NCBI GenBank assembly: GCA_024691305.1
Contig: JAILNS010000032.1
Location: 1 to 64,000, forward strand
Reading direction: 5' to 3'
DNA length: 64,000 bases
DNA from: Lachnospiraceae bacterium
GTDB taxonomy: Bacteria; Bacillota; Clostridia; Lachnospirales; Lachnospiraceae
In this document: positions 9,918 through 18,927 of the stretch, piece by piece
Layout: the number at the start of each line of letters is the position of its first letter
Position numbering within the stretch: position 1 is the stretch's first letter
Notes under the pieces: model-generated
Told to the model about the DNA's origin: nothing
Seen by the model: the letters and a program-made list of their open reading frames with translations, nothing else
Database searches by the model: none
Made by a program: the position numbers and the translations under genes

Positions 9918-10514
9918 ATGAATAATAAAACAAAAACACTTGTAGGTATTGGCTTGCTGACCGCGATCGTTGTTGTATTACAGGCGCTCGCAATAGGCAT
10001 CAGATTCGGGTTGTTCAATATTACACTGGTATTGGTACCCATCATTGTAGGTGTTGCTCTTTACGGTTATTGGGCAGGTGTATGGCTTGGAGCCGTATTC
10101 GGACTTGTAGTCCTGTTTACCGATGCGGGTGTTTTTCTTGCGATAAGCATTCCCGGAACGATAATCACATGTCTTCTTAAAGGTATTCTCGCAGGTCTTC
10201 TTGCAGGTCTCGCTTACAAAGCACTGGAATCCAAAAATACACTTATTGCCGTAATTGTTGCAGGTATCGTTGCACCTGTTGTAAATACGGGCGTATTTCT
10301 TTTGGGATGCCGTCTCTTCTTCTTTGATACGATCAAGGAATGGGCAGCAGGAGCAGGATTCGAAAATGCGGGATTATATATGATCACAGCCTTTGTCGGA
10401 CTTAACTTCCTGGTTGAACTTGCCATAAACCTTATCTTAAGTACAGTTATCGTTCGTATCATCCAGATCGGAAGAAAGAGCGGAGCAGCCGTAGATACAG
10501 GTAAGGAGGATTAA
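9918..10514 (+). CDS. ECF transporter S component (pantothenate is a candidate substrate, by linkage to coaX)
   Basis: Multi-TM hydrophobic protein with S-component-like pattern; RBS AGGAGGAG upstream of ATG 9918; followed immediately by coaX. Confidence 0.75.
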   Translation: MNNKTKTLVGIGLLTAIVVVLQALAIGIRFGLFNITLVLVPIIVGVALYGYWAGVWLGAVFGLVVLFTDAGVFLAISIPGTIITCLLKGILAGLLAGLAYKALESKNTLIAVIVAGIVAPVVNTGVFLLGCRLFFFDTIKEWAAGAGFENAGLYMITAFVGLNFLVELAINLILSTVIVRIIQIGRKSGAAVDTGKED

Positions 10515-10519
10515 TACAT

Positions 10520-11293
10520 ATGATCCTGGCGATAGACCTTGGCAATACAAATGTTACGTTCGGCTGTCTCGACGAGAATACGGGAGAGATATTTTTTGAA
10601 GAGCGTATACATACCGATTTTAAAAGCACATCGGTTGAATATGCGGTTCAGATAAAGACTATTATGGATATCAGGGGAGTATCCGCTGACGATATCACGG
10701 GCGGAATTCTTTCATCATCGGTTCCGCCGGTCACAAGACAGGTAAGAAACGCTGCGGAAATGATCCTTAAGAAGCCCGTCATTGAAGTAGGCCCCGGCAT
10801 TAAGACAGGTGTCGATATCAAGATAGACGATCCGGCTTCTCTTGGCCCCGATCTTCTGGTCGGCGCTGTCGCAGGCCTGGCTGAGTACGGATCACCGATC
10901 ATTCTCGTGGATATGGGCACCGCTACTACGATTTCCGTTATTGATGATCAAAAGCGCTTTATGGGCGGTATGATCATGCCGGGTGTAAAGGTGTCGATCA
11001 ACGGATTGACGGCCAATGCCGCACATCTTCCGGATATTGCCATTGAACTTCCCGATAAACTTATAAACGGTACTACCGTAGGTGCGATGCAAAGCGGTAG
11101 CGTATACGGACATGCTGCATGTATAGACGGTATGGTAGACCGTATTTGGGAAGACTTAGGATACAGGACCAAGGTTGTGGCTACGGGTGGTTTTGCGAGA
11201 ACGGTCATTCCGTGCTGTAAGACAGATATAGTCATAGACTCACAACTTCTCATTAAGGGATTATGTATCCTTTATCAGAAGAACCACAAATAA
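10520..11293 (+). CDS. coaX: Type III pantothenate kinase
   Basis: MILAIDLGNTNVTFG, DLLVGAVAG, VDMGTATTISV motifs. Confidence 0.96.
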   Translation: MILAIDLGNTNVTFGCLDENTGEIFFEERIHTDFKSTSVEYAVQIKTIMDIRGVSADDITGGILSSSVPPVTRQVRNAAEMILKKPVIEVGPGIKTGVDIKIDDPASLGPDLLVGAVAGLAEYGSPIILVDMGTATTISVIDDQKRFMGGMIMPGVKVSINGLTANAAHLPDIAIELPDKLINGTTVGAMQSGSVYGHAACIDGMVDRIWEDLGYRTKVVATGGFARTVIPCCKTDIVIDSQLLIKGLCILYQKNHK

Positions 11294-11320
11294 GAAGTTT
11301 ATGATAATTTTTTAGGTAAT

Positions 11321-11929
11321 TTATTTAAGATATGAATTCAGGGAATCGATGATGGAAGCCTTAAGAGGAGTATTTAAGGTTTCTGCTACGGGTAAAAGAG
11401 CTCGTATGGAATCGGTATCTCCCATATCCGAATAGATAGAAGCAAGACATTTATATGTGCCGCTCACGTCGGTCTGTGTTGAGACAGCGTACTCAAGGAC
11501 CTCGCGGGCGGCATTTGTGTCGCCGATCGAAATAAGTTCATTGGCCCATTTTTGAAGAGTCTGCGCAAGAAGAGTATAGCGCTGGTCATATAGTGTCAAA
11601 AGGGTTATATTTGGAGCGCCGTATTTGAGTTTTAGGTCAGTATTACTGATACCGGTCAGATTAACGACCGGAGACTTGGAAAGTTCGACTATAGTATCTA
11701 TGCAGGATGCTATGGTATTATTATCAGTATGAAGGGATATAGGAAGAGTATCCAACGGAATGGCCAGATAGTTAAGGTCATCCAGGGGTTTTCTTCTGAC
11801 GGAATTGGCTGCATGCTCTTTTTCCCAGAATTCCTGCTCGCTTTGAGCATATGTGTTTTTGGTTCTTCGTGTAGCGATGGCTATGATCAGACTGACTACC
11901 AGTGCACTTGCCAAAAGAAACAGGTTCAT
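11321..11929 (-). CDS. Hypothetical membrane-anchored protein
   Basis: N-terminal TM (MNLFLLASALVVSLIIAIATRR) plus an alpha-helical, TPR-like C-terminal part. Confidence 0.7.
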   Translation of the reverse strand: MNLFLLASALVVSLIIAIATRRTKNTYAQSEQEFWEKEHAANSVRRKPLDDLNYLAIPLDTLPISLHTDNNTIASCIDTIVELSKSPVVNLTGISNTDLKLKYGAPNITLLTLYDQRYTLLAQTLQKWANELISIGDTNAAREVLEYAVSTQTDVSGTYKCLASIYSDMGDTDSIRALLPVAETLNTPLKASIIDSLNSYLK

Positions 11930-11973
11930 CTATAATCCTTTCTGAAAGACAAATCGTAAGTTTAGGAGCAGTT

Positions 11974-12084
11974 ATGCAGGGTCAAAGTGGAAAGAAACGC
12001 CGCAGACAGATAATTTCATCAATTATTATAATCATAATAATTCTGGTTATGGTAGTTCCGACCATTCTGACATTAGTTGGATGA
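11974..12084 (+). CDS. Small membrane protein, 36 aa (MQGQSGKKRRRQIISSIIIIIIILVMVVPTILTLVG)
   Basis: Internal ATG of ORF 11902-12084 with RBS AGGAG at 11964-11968; basic N-terminus then a single TM helix. Confidence 0.6.
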   Translation: MQGQSGKKRRRQIISSIIIIIIILVMVVPTILTLVG

Positions 12085-12144
12085 TAACTGCACTCTGTGT
12101 TGGCTTTTTCTACCAACATCATAGCATATATTCAGGAGCAAGTA

Positions 12145-13650
12145 ATGCGTAATATAGCAAAGCTGATAACAGGTATAATAGCCGCAACAGGTATAGGGCT
12201 GTTAACGACTATCAGTATAGAAGCGGCACCGGGGTCGGGAATCGAGACCGGTGTTTTTGCAGATGATATAAGCCTGTCCGGCATGAGCGAGGATGAGGCG
12301 GTGAAGGCTGTCAAAGCCCGGGTATATGAGAGGGGAGCTGCCTCCATTACCATAACCGACGGAGCTGAGTTTAGCAGAACTTTTACCGGAGGCGATATCG
12401 GATATTCATGGGTCAACGAATCCATCATAAATGAAGCGGCATCTCTCGGTAAGTCCGGTGATATTGTGACACGCTACATGGCACTTAAGGATCTTACACG
12501 TTCGCCTAAAGTTTATGATATAGAATATTCGGTGGATGAGACTCTTCTTTCTGCCATAGTCGGTGAATGTGCCGCTGAATATGACAGGGAAGCTGTGAAT
12601 GCTTCTTTAACCAAAAACGGTGAGGGATTTAACATTACCGAGGGAGTTGCGGGAAGAGTCATAGATCAGGCTTCCGTTATTTCCGGGCTTTCCGAGTATC
12701 TTGTAAACGAATGGGACGGATCCCCCTATACATATAATATGAAAGTCGATGTTGTAGAGCCCCTTGGCAGTTACGAAGACCTGTCAAAAGTAAAAGATGT
12801 ACTTGGTACATTCAGCACCAGTTATTCAACATCAGGCTCATCAAGATCTGCGAATATAGCAAATGCCTGCGGACTTATAAACGGAACAACGGTCTATCCG
12901 GGTGAAGAGTTTTCAACTCTTGAAAAGATAACTCCTTTTTCGGAGGCAAACGGTTATTTCATGGCCGGTTCATATTTAAACGGTCAGGTTGTCGACAGCC
13001 TGGGCGGAGGTATATGTCAGGTATCGACTACGCTTTATAACGCGGCACTTCTGTCGGAACTTGAGATCAGCGAAAGACATAATCATTCGATGATCATAGG
13101 ATATGTAAAACCCAGCATGGATGCGGCTATCGCAGAATCGTCGGGCAAGAATTTCAAATTTATCAATAATACGGACTATCCTATATATATAGACGGATAT
13201 ACCACAGCGGAAAAAAGAATAGTCTTTACCATATACGGTGTTGAGACGAGAGCGGCTACGCATTCCGTTACATATGAGAGTGAAGTACTTGAAACGACCG
13301 CACCCGAAACTGACATGATATATACCGATGCGGGACAGCCTGCAGGCTTCAGCTCGGGAATACAGTCCGCTCATATAGGATATAAGGCCCGCCTTTGGAA
13401 AAATACATATGAAAACGGTGAACTGGTAAGCCGTGATGAAATAAATTCCAGCACATATAAGATGTCTCCGAGGAGCATCACGATCGGAGTGGCAACAGAC
13501 AATGCCGATATCTATAATATGCTCATGGAGGCAGCGGCATCGGGAAGTGCGGATACTGCTGCTGCCGCGGCAGCTACAGCGGCGTCGATCCTTACTCCCG
13601 CTCCTGCTCCCGAAGCACAGGGAGAAGCAGTGGCCGAAGCCACTCAGTAA
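12145..13650 (+). CDS. VanW family protein with N-terminal peptidoglycan-binding-like region
   Basis: GGGICQVSTTLYNAALLSELEISERHNHSMIIGYVKPSMDAAI… VanW signature; start moved to ATG 12145 with RBS CAGGAG. Confidence 0.9.
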   Translation: MRNIAKLITGIIAATGIGLLTTISIEAAPGSGIETGVFADDISLSGMSEDEAVKAVKARVYERGAASITITDGAEFSRTFTGGDIGYSWVNESIINEAASLGKSGDIVTRYMALKDLTRSPKVYDIEYSVDETLLSAIVGECAAEYDREAVNASLTKNGEGFNITEGVAGRVIDQASVISGLSEYLVNEWDGSPYTYNMKVDVVEPLGSYEDLSKVKDVLGTFSTSYSTSGSSRSANIANACGLINGTTVYPGEEFSTLEKITPFSEANGYFMAGSYLNGQVVDSLGGGICQVSTTLYNAALLSELEISERHNHSMIIGYVKPSMDAAIAESSGKNFKFINNTDYPIYIDGYTTAEKRIVFTIYGVETRAATHSVTYESEVLETTAPETDMIYTDAGQPAGFSSGIQSAHIGYKARLWKNTYENGELVSRDEINSSTYKMSPRSITIGVATDNADIYNMLMEAAASGSADTAAAAAATAASILTPAPAPEAQGEAVAEATQ

Positions 13651-13655
13651 CATAT

Positions 13656-14690
13656 ATGAGAACAGGTGTATTACCGTCTAATATATATGACAGGGCAGTA
13701 TATAAGCCCGTACATAAATATAATAAGGACAGAGGTACAGTCTGCGAAACAGCCTGTGCCTCTTCGTATTCTTCGAAGCCTTTTTATCCGGTATGTGTAT
13801 ACGCAGAGTTATCTGGCCTTACTGAAAACCTGTCCGGAGAAATTGAAGTGTATATGCTCCATTTTGTCGGACAGTGTATGGAAAAAAATCTTCGGATCCC
13901 CGATTCTGTCATTGTCGGTGTGACGATGCCCGAAACCTTTGAAGAGCCCATGTTACGCAGTTTCATTTCTTTTTTGACTAAGGTGTGCGGAAAATGGGAG
14001 CTTGGGATAAAAGATGTATTCGTAAGGACATCTGCAGCGGTCAACAGGATCCAGTTTGTATTTACGGCTTCATATGATATAAGTACGGAAGATATATCCA
14101 ATACAGCGGACATAAGTGTTACAGCCAAAAGTAATTCATATGACGGCTTTGATCTGGTCATAACAGGGTATGCAGGTGCATTTGGCGGACGTCTTCTTAC
14201 GGAAAGAAACTTAAGCAGCCTGTCTCAAAGATTTAGCATAAACTACCTTGACAAAGCAAGGACTGTCGCATGCGGGGACCGGTGTGATATGCTGAACATA
14301 CTTGATGTTATCAGCACTCAGGCAGCGACAGACAGGCCTCGTATATTTAGTGCCGGAGAGGGCGGTATATATGCCGCACTTTGGAATCTCGGAGAGTCTT
14401 TAGGCTGTGGGATGAATGTCTATCAAAAAAAGATACCGGTATACCAGGAGACCATAGAGATATGTAATCATCTGGATGTCGATCCGTATAAACTTGAGAG
14501 TGCGGGATGTCTGGTTTTTGCGGTATCCGACGGACCTGAATTTTGTAAGGCGCTTGAACAAAAAGGAATAGATTCTTCTCATATTGGGTGCTTGACGAGG
14601 GACCTTAAGCGTGTAATCATAAACGGAGGGGAAGAACGCTTTTTAAATCTGCCCGATATGGATGAATTATATCGAAAAAAAGATGATTGA
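13656..14690 (+). CDS. AIR synthase-related (HypE/ThiL-fold) protein
   Basis: GEGGIYAALWNLGESLGCGMNVYQKKIPVYQETIEICNHLDVDPYKLESAGCLVFAV resembles the AIRS C-terminal domain. Confidence 0.65.
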   Translation: MRTGVLPSNIYDRAVYKPVHKYNKDRGTVCETACASSYSSKPFYPVCVYAELSGLTENLSGEIEVYMLHFVGQCMEKNLRIPDSVIVGVTMPETFEEPMLRSFISFLTKVCGKWELGIKDVFVRTSAAVNRIQFVFTASYDISTEDISNTADISVTAKSNSYDGFDLVITGYAGAFGGRLLTERNLSSLSQRFSINYLDKARTVACGDRCDMLNILDVISTQAATDRPRIFSAGEGGIYAALWNLGESLGCGMNVYQKKIPVYQETIEICNHLDVDPYKLESAGCLVFAVSDGPEFCKALEQKGIDSSHIGCLTRDLKRVIINGGEERFLNLPDMDELYRKKDD

Positions 14691-14731
14691 ACGGATAAAC
14701 AGTTTTATTATTACAGGGGGATATAAGGAGT

Positions 14732-15223
14732 ATGGAAAATATTCGCGAAGCAATTCTTACAACAATTGAGAAGAACAGCCGGATAGATTTAAGTGAACTG
14801 GCGATAAGACTCGGAGTTTCGGAACCCGATATAGCCAACACTTTGGAAGAACTTGAGAGTGAGGGTGTGATCTGCGGTTATCATACAATGATAGACTGGG
14901 ACAAGACCTCTATAGATAAGGTTTCCGCTCTCATCGAGGTCAGAGTTACACCACAGAGGGAAGAGGGATTTGACCGTATCGCAGAGCGTATTTACAACTA
15001 TCCTGAGGTTAACAGTGTATATCTTATATCAGGCGGCTATGACCTTCTGGTAACACTTGAAGGAAAATCCTTAAAGGAAGTATCGCAGTTTGTATCGGAT
15101 AAATTGTCCACTCTTGATACGGTAATCTCTACTGCAACTCATTTCATATTAAAGAGATACAAAGATCACGGTACCATAATGGATACCAGAACCGAAGACG
15201 TAAGAGAGAAGGTGTCACCTTGA
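14732..15223 (+). CDS. Lrp/AsnC family transcriptional regulator
   Basis: N-terminal HTH (RIDLSELAIRLGVSEPDIANTLEELESEGVICGY) and RAM domain. Confidence 0.92.
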   Translation: MENIREAILTTIEKNSRIDLSELAIRLGVSEPDIANTLEELESEGVICGYHTMIDWDKTSIDKVSALIEVRVTPQREEGFDRIAERIYNYPEVNSVYLISGGYDLLVTLEGKSLKEVSQFVSDKLSTLDTVISTATHFILKRYKDHGTIMDTRTEDVREKVSP

Positions 15224-16383
15224 GAAACCCTCTGTCAGAGACCATAGTTAATATCAAGCCCTCCGGGATACGTAAGTTTTTTGATATAGTTGCGGAAATG
15301 AACGATCCCGAAGTGATATCCTTAGGTGTGGGCGAGCCTGATTTTGACACACCGTGGCATATCCGTGATGAGGGTATTTACTCGCTGGAAAAAGGCCGTA
15401 CATTCTATACTTCAAATGCCGGCCTTATGGAGCTTCGCCGTGAGATATGCAATTATCTTAAGCGTCGTTTCAACGTGGAATATGATCCCCGCAAGCAGGT
15501 TCTGATAACCGTAGGAGGTTCAGAGGCTATAGATATAGGACTCAGAGCGATCCTTGATCCCGGGGATGAGGTTATAATTCCCCAGCCCTGTTATGTTTCT
15601 TATGAACCTTGTACGATACTGGCAGGCGGAAAGCCTGTGATCGTAAATCTGAAGGCGGAAAACGAATTCAGGCTGACCGCTAAGGAACTTGAAGATGCCA
15701 TTACCCCAAAGACCAAGCTTCTCATCCTTCCTTTTCCTAACAATCCTACCGGTGCGATCATGGAAAGGAACGATCTTGAGGCTATAGCGGAAGTTATCAT
15801 AAAGCATGATCTTTTGGTCATGTCCGATGAGATATATGCTGAGCTTTCATATAAAGAAAAACATGTGACGATAGCAGAGATCCCGGGAATGAAGGAGAGG
15901 ACGATACTGATAAACGGATTCTCCAAGGCTTATGCGATGACCGGATGGCGTATGGGATATGTGTGCGGTCCTGATGCGATCATAGAGCAGATGACCAAGA
16001 TCCATCAGTTTGCTATCATGTGTGCTCCGACCACAAGCCAGTATGCAGCGATAGAAGCACTCAAAAACGGTGATGATGACGTGGAAGAGATGCGCAGGGC
16101 TTATGATCAGAGAAGACGTTATCTTGTACACGAATTCAGGGAGATCGGAATGGATTGTTTCGAACCTTTCGGAGCTTTTTATGTATTTCCTTCAATTCAG
16201 AGATTCAATATGACTTCGGATGAGTTTGCGACCAGACTTTTGAAAGATCAGAAACTTGCAGTTGTTCCGGGTACTGCCTTCGGTGACTGCGGTGAAGGTT
16301 TCCTTCGTATTTCTTATGCATATTCGATAGAGAACCTGAAAAAAGCGATGGGCAGGATCAGGAAATTTGTGGAAACACTTTAA
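15220..16383 (+). CDS. PLP-dependent class I/II aminotransferase
   Basis: SLGVGEPDFDTPWHI, PFPNNPTGAIM, NGFSKAYAMTGWRMGY; TTG start overlapping the lrp stop. Confidence 0.95.
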   Translation: MRNPLSETIVNIKPSGIRKFFDIVAEMNDPEVISLGVGEPDFDTPWHIRDEGIYSLEKGRTFYTSNAGLMELRREICNYLKRRFNVEYDPRKQVLITVGGSEAIDIGLRAILDPGDEVIIPQPCYVSYEPCTILAGGKPVIVNLKAENEFRLTAKELEDAITPKTKLLILPFPNNPTGAIMERNDLEAIAEVIIKHDLLVMSDEIYAELSYKEKHVTIAEIPGMKERTILINGFSKAYAMTGWRMGYVCGPDAIIEQMTKIHQFAIMCAPTTSQYAAIEALKNGDDDVEEMRRAYDQRRRYLVHEFREIGMDCFEPFGAFYVFPSIQRFNMTSDEFATRLLKDQKLAVVPGTAFGDCGEGFLRISYAYSIENLKKAMGRIRKFVETL

Positions 16384-16397
16384 ACAGACGGCGGACC

Positions 16398-17807
16398 ATG
16401 AAACAACTCGGATTACAGGAATATATAACTACATCGGATGAGATATCTGCGCTTCTCCAGGCTGCAAATGTCGGTAATGTCTGTGCGGAAAAGATGACAC
16501 TTAAGGAGATGCTCCATTTTGAACTCCTTAAATTTGCGGTCTATCTTGCCGACGCAAACGGTGATATGGACGAGCGGGAAGTAGATGTAATACAGGAATC
16601 TCTCGGGATAACAAGTACGATCGAAGAACTTGCCGCAATGAAGAAAAAAGAAGTCGTTGCGGGAAGATTCGGAGAGAAGATACCTTCTGTCCTTAAATAC
16701 CCCGTACTTGCGGATGCGGCACACAAGATAAGCCCCGATCCGTATCGCGGGCAGAAGGCCATGGTCTTTTATGATACATTCAAACTGTTCGGCCAGACCA
16801 TACTTGCGGTTCATACCAATGAGGTCGATGAACTTGAAGTATCCAGATATACCGAATATATCGAGCGGATGGAGAAATTCATCAAAAGCTACGGCATCTG
16901 GTATGCTGGCGATCAGAAGATATATCGTCCCATAGAGCCTGCAATGGAAGAAACCGCGGAATCACAGGAAGAAAAGGCGGCGAAGCTGGAAGAACTGCTG
17001 TCGGAGTTTAACGGACTGACCGGACTAGGCAGCGTTAAGCATCAGGTGAATTCGCTGGTCAATCTCATGCGCGTACAGAAAATGAGACAGGAGCAGGGGC
17101 TTAAGAGTTCCGATGTCTCCAAGCATATGGTCTTTTCCGGTAATCCCGGTACAGGTAAGACGACCGTTGCCAGAATGCTTGCGGAAATATATAAGTACCT
17201 CGGAGTCCTTTCCAAGGGACAGCTTGTGGAGGTAGACAGGGGAGGACTTGTCAAAGGATTCGTAGGCCAGACCGCAACCCGTGTACAGGAAGTAGTAGAT
17301 GAAGCACTTGGCGGAATTCTCTTTATAGATGAGGCTTATACCTTGACCGTTGGAAAAGGTGAGGGCGATTTCGGACAGGAAGCCGTGGACACACTTCTTA
17401 AATCCATGGAAGACCATCGAAGTGAACTTATAGTCATCGTTGCGGGATACACGGATCTGATGGAGCAGTTTCTTAATTCGAACCCCGGTCTTAAGTCGAG
17501 GTTTTCAAACTTTATCTTTTTCGAGGATTATACAGCCGATGAGCTTCTCGATATCCTGCATAAGATGCTTGAAAAACAGGAATATGTTCTGTCCGAAGAT
17601 GCCGAAGTCAAGGCACGCGAGATGATAGAGGATCGTATCGCAAACAAACCCGATAACTTTGCCAATGCCCGCGATATCAGAAACTTCATGGAGCATGCGA
17701 TATCGAATCATGCCTGTCGTGTAGTGGGTATCAAGAATGCCGATTCTGACAAGAATATCCTTTCAACGCTTGAGGTGGAAGACCTCGAGCCGTGGAAGAA
17801 CGAATAA
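16398..17807 (+). CDS. AAA family ATPase (CbbX/SpoVK-like) with N-terminal TerB-like helical domain
   Basis: FSGNPGTGKTTVARMLAEIYKYLGVL…GILFIDEAYTL; N-terminal ADANGDMDEREV. Confidence 0.9.
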   Translation: MKQLGLQEYITTSDEISALLQAANVGNVCAEKMTLKEMLHFELLKFAVYLADANGDMDEREVDVIQESLGITSTIEELAAMKKKEVVAGRFGEKIPSVLKYPVLADAAHKISPDPYRGQKAMVFYDTFKLFGQTILAVHTNEVDELEVSRYTEYIERMEKFIKSYGIWYAGDQKIYRPIEPAMEETAESQEEKAAKLEELLSEFNGLTGLGSVKHQVNSLVNLMRVQKMRQEQGLKSSDVSKHMVFSGNPGTGKTTVARMLAEIYKYLGVLSKGQLVEVDRGGLVKGFVGQTATRVQEVVDEALGGILFIDEAYTLTVGKGEGDFGQEAVDTLLKSMEDHRSELIVIVAGYTDLMEQFLNSNPGLKSRFSNFIFFEDYTADELLDILHKMLEKQEYVLSEDAEVKAREMIEDRIANKPDNFANARDIRNFMEHAISNHACRVVGIKNADSDKNILSTLEVEDLEPWKNE

Positions 17808-17813
17808 AAGTTT

Positions 17814-18119
17814 ATGAAGATAGAATACGATGATGCACTTCGCGGATATATGCAAAAACACAACAAATCCAATATACTGGTGGATATAGCATCTACCGAT
17901 AACTGTGACTTTGATGTGACGGAGCTTTATTTAAGATTTATATCCCAAAAGCATGCAGACAGGATACTGGGATCAGGAAAAGGTTTTAAGGCATATGATG
18001 CGCCGGTCGGTCAGATCATCTTTCCGCAGTACAAATTGAGTATTTCCGATACGGTCAGAGTATCCCTTAAGTCTTTTTTGTTTATCAAATGGCTTAAACA
18101 GGACGGAGTAAAGCTTTAA
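17814..18119 (+). CDS. Hypothetical protein, 101 aa
   Basis: Co-oriented ORF 6 nt downstream of the AAA ATPase. Confidence 0.7.
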   Translation: MKIEYDDALRGYMQKHNKSNILVDIASTDNCDFDVTELYLRFISQKHADRILGSGKGFKAYDAPVGQIIFPQYKLSISDTVRVSLKSFLFIKWLKQDGVKL

Positions 18120-18141
18120 TATCAAACATCAAATATATACG

Positions 18142-18176
18142 GCTGCCGCACTGTTTTGTGTGACAGCTTTTATTTT
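18142..18176 (+). terminator. Probable intrinsic terminator
   Basis: GCTGCCGCAC-tgtttt-GTGTGACAGC stem-loop (one mismatch, one wobble) followed by TTTTATTTTA. Confidence 0.65.
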
Positions 18177-18247
18177 ACAGGACAGGTTTTGCGTAAAACC
18201 AGCCACATATAAGCGATATTTTGTTTTTTATTTAAGGAGGACCGGAA

Positions 18248-18901
18248 ATGAATATCGAGCATATTTTGGGAGCATGTGATCATACTCTTCTTAAGCAGGA
18301 AGCCACATGGGAGGATATAAAGCAGATACTTGATGATGCGATAAGATTTAAGACGGCATCTGTCTGTATACCGCCGTGTTATGTGAAACCGGCCAGGGAG
18401 TATGTCGGAGATAAGATGAAGATATGTACCGTGATCGGATTCCCTAACGGTAACATGACCGTAAATACCAAGGTTTTCGAGACAAAAGACGCGATAAGTG
18501 ATGGCGCGGACGAGATAGATATGGTCATAAATATCGGTCGTTTAAAAGGCGGGGATACGGACTATGTGCTGAAAGAGATAAAACAGATAAAAGCAGCATG
18601 CGACGATCATATTTTGAAAGTCATCATAGAGACATGCCTGCTTACAGAAGAAGAAAAGATCACGATGTGTAAGATCGTGACGGAGTCAGGCGCCGATTAT
18701 ATCAAGACATCCACAGGTTTTTCAACGGGCGGTGCGACATTTGAAGATGTTAAGCTAATGAAAGAAAATGTGGGTCCGAATGTGAAGATCAAGGCAGCAG
18801 GCGGGATATCGTCACTAGAGGATGCGGAGAAATATATAGAACTTGGAGCCGATCGTCTGGGAACCAGCCGGGTTGTTAAGATAGTTAAAGAACAGTTGTA
18901 A
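18248..18901 (+). CDS. deoC: Deoxyribose-phosphate aldolase
   Basis: [22 protein letters not shown]-like [37 protein letters not shown]. Confidence 0.97.
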   Translation: MNIEHILGACDHTLLKQEATWEDIKQILDDAIRFKTASVCIPPCYVKPAREYVGDKMKICTVIGFPNGNMTVNTKVFETKDAISDGADEIDMVINIGRLKGGDTDYVLKEIKQIKAACDDHILKVIIETCLLTEEEKITMCKIVTESGADYIKTSTGFSTGGATFEDVKLMKENVGPNVKIKAAGGISSLEDAEKYIELGADRLGTSRVVKIVKEQL

Positions 18902-18927
18902 AAATGTGAAGATGTATGGGGGACAGT

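Noticed and set aside
12976-13653. 225-aa minus-strand ORF opposite the VanW gene
   Set aside because: Antisense to a well-supported CDS; composition (Arg/Cys/Ser-rich) is an artefact of the reverse frame.
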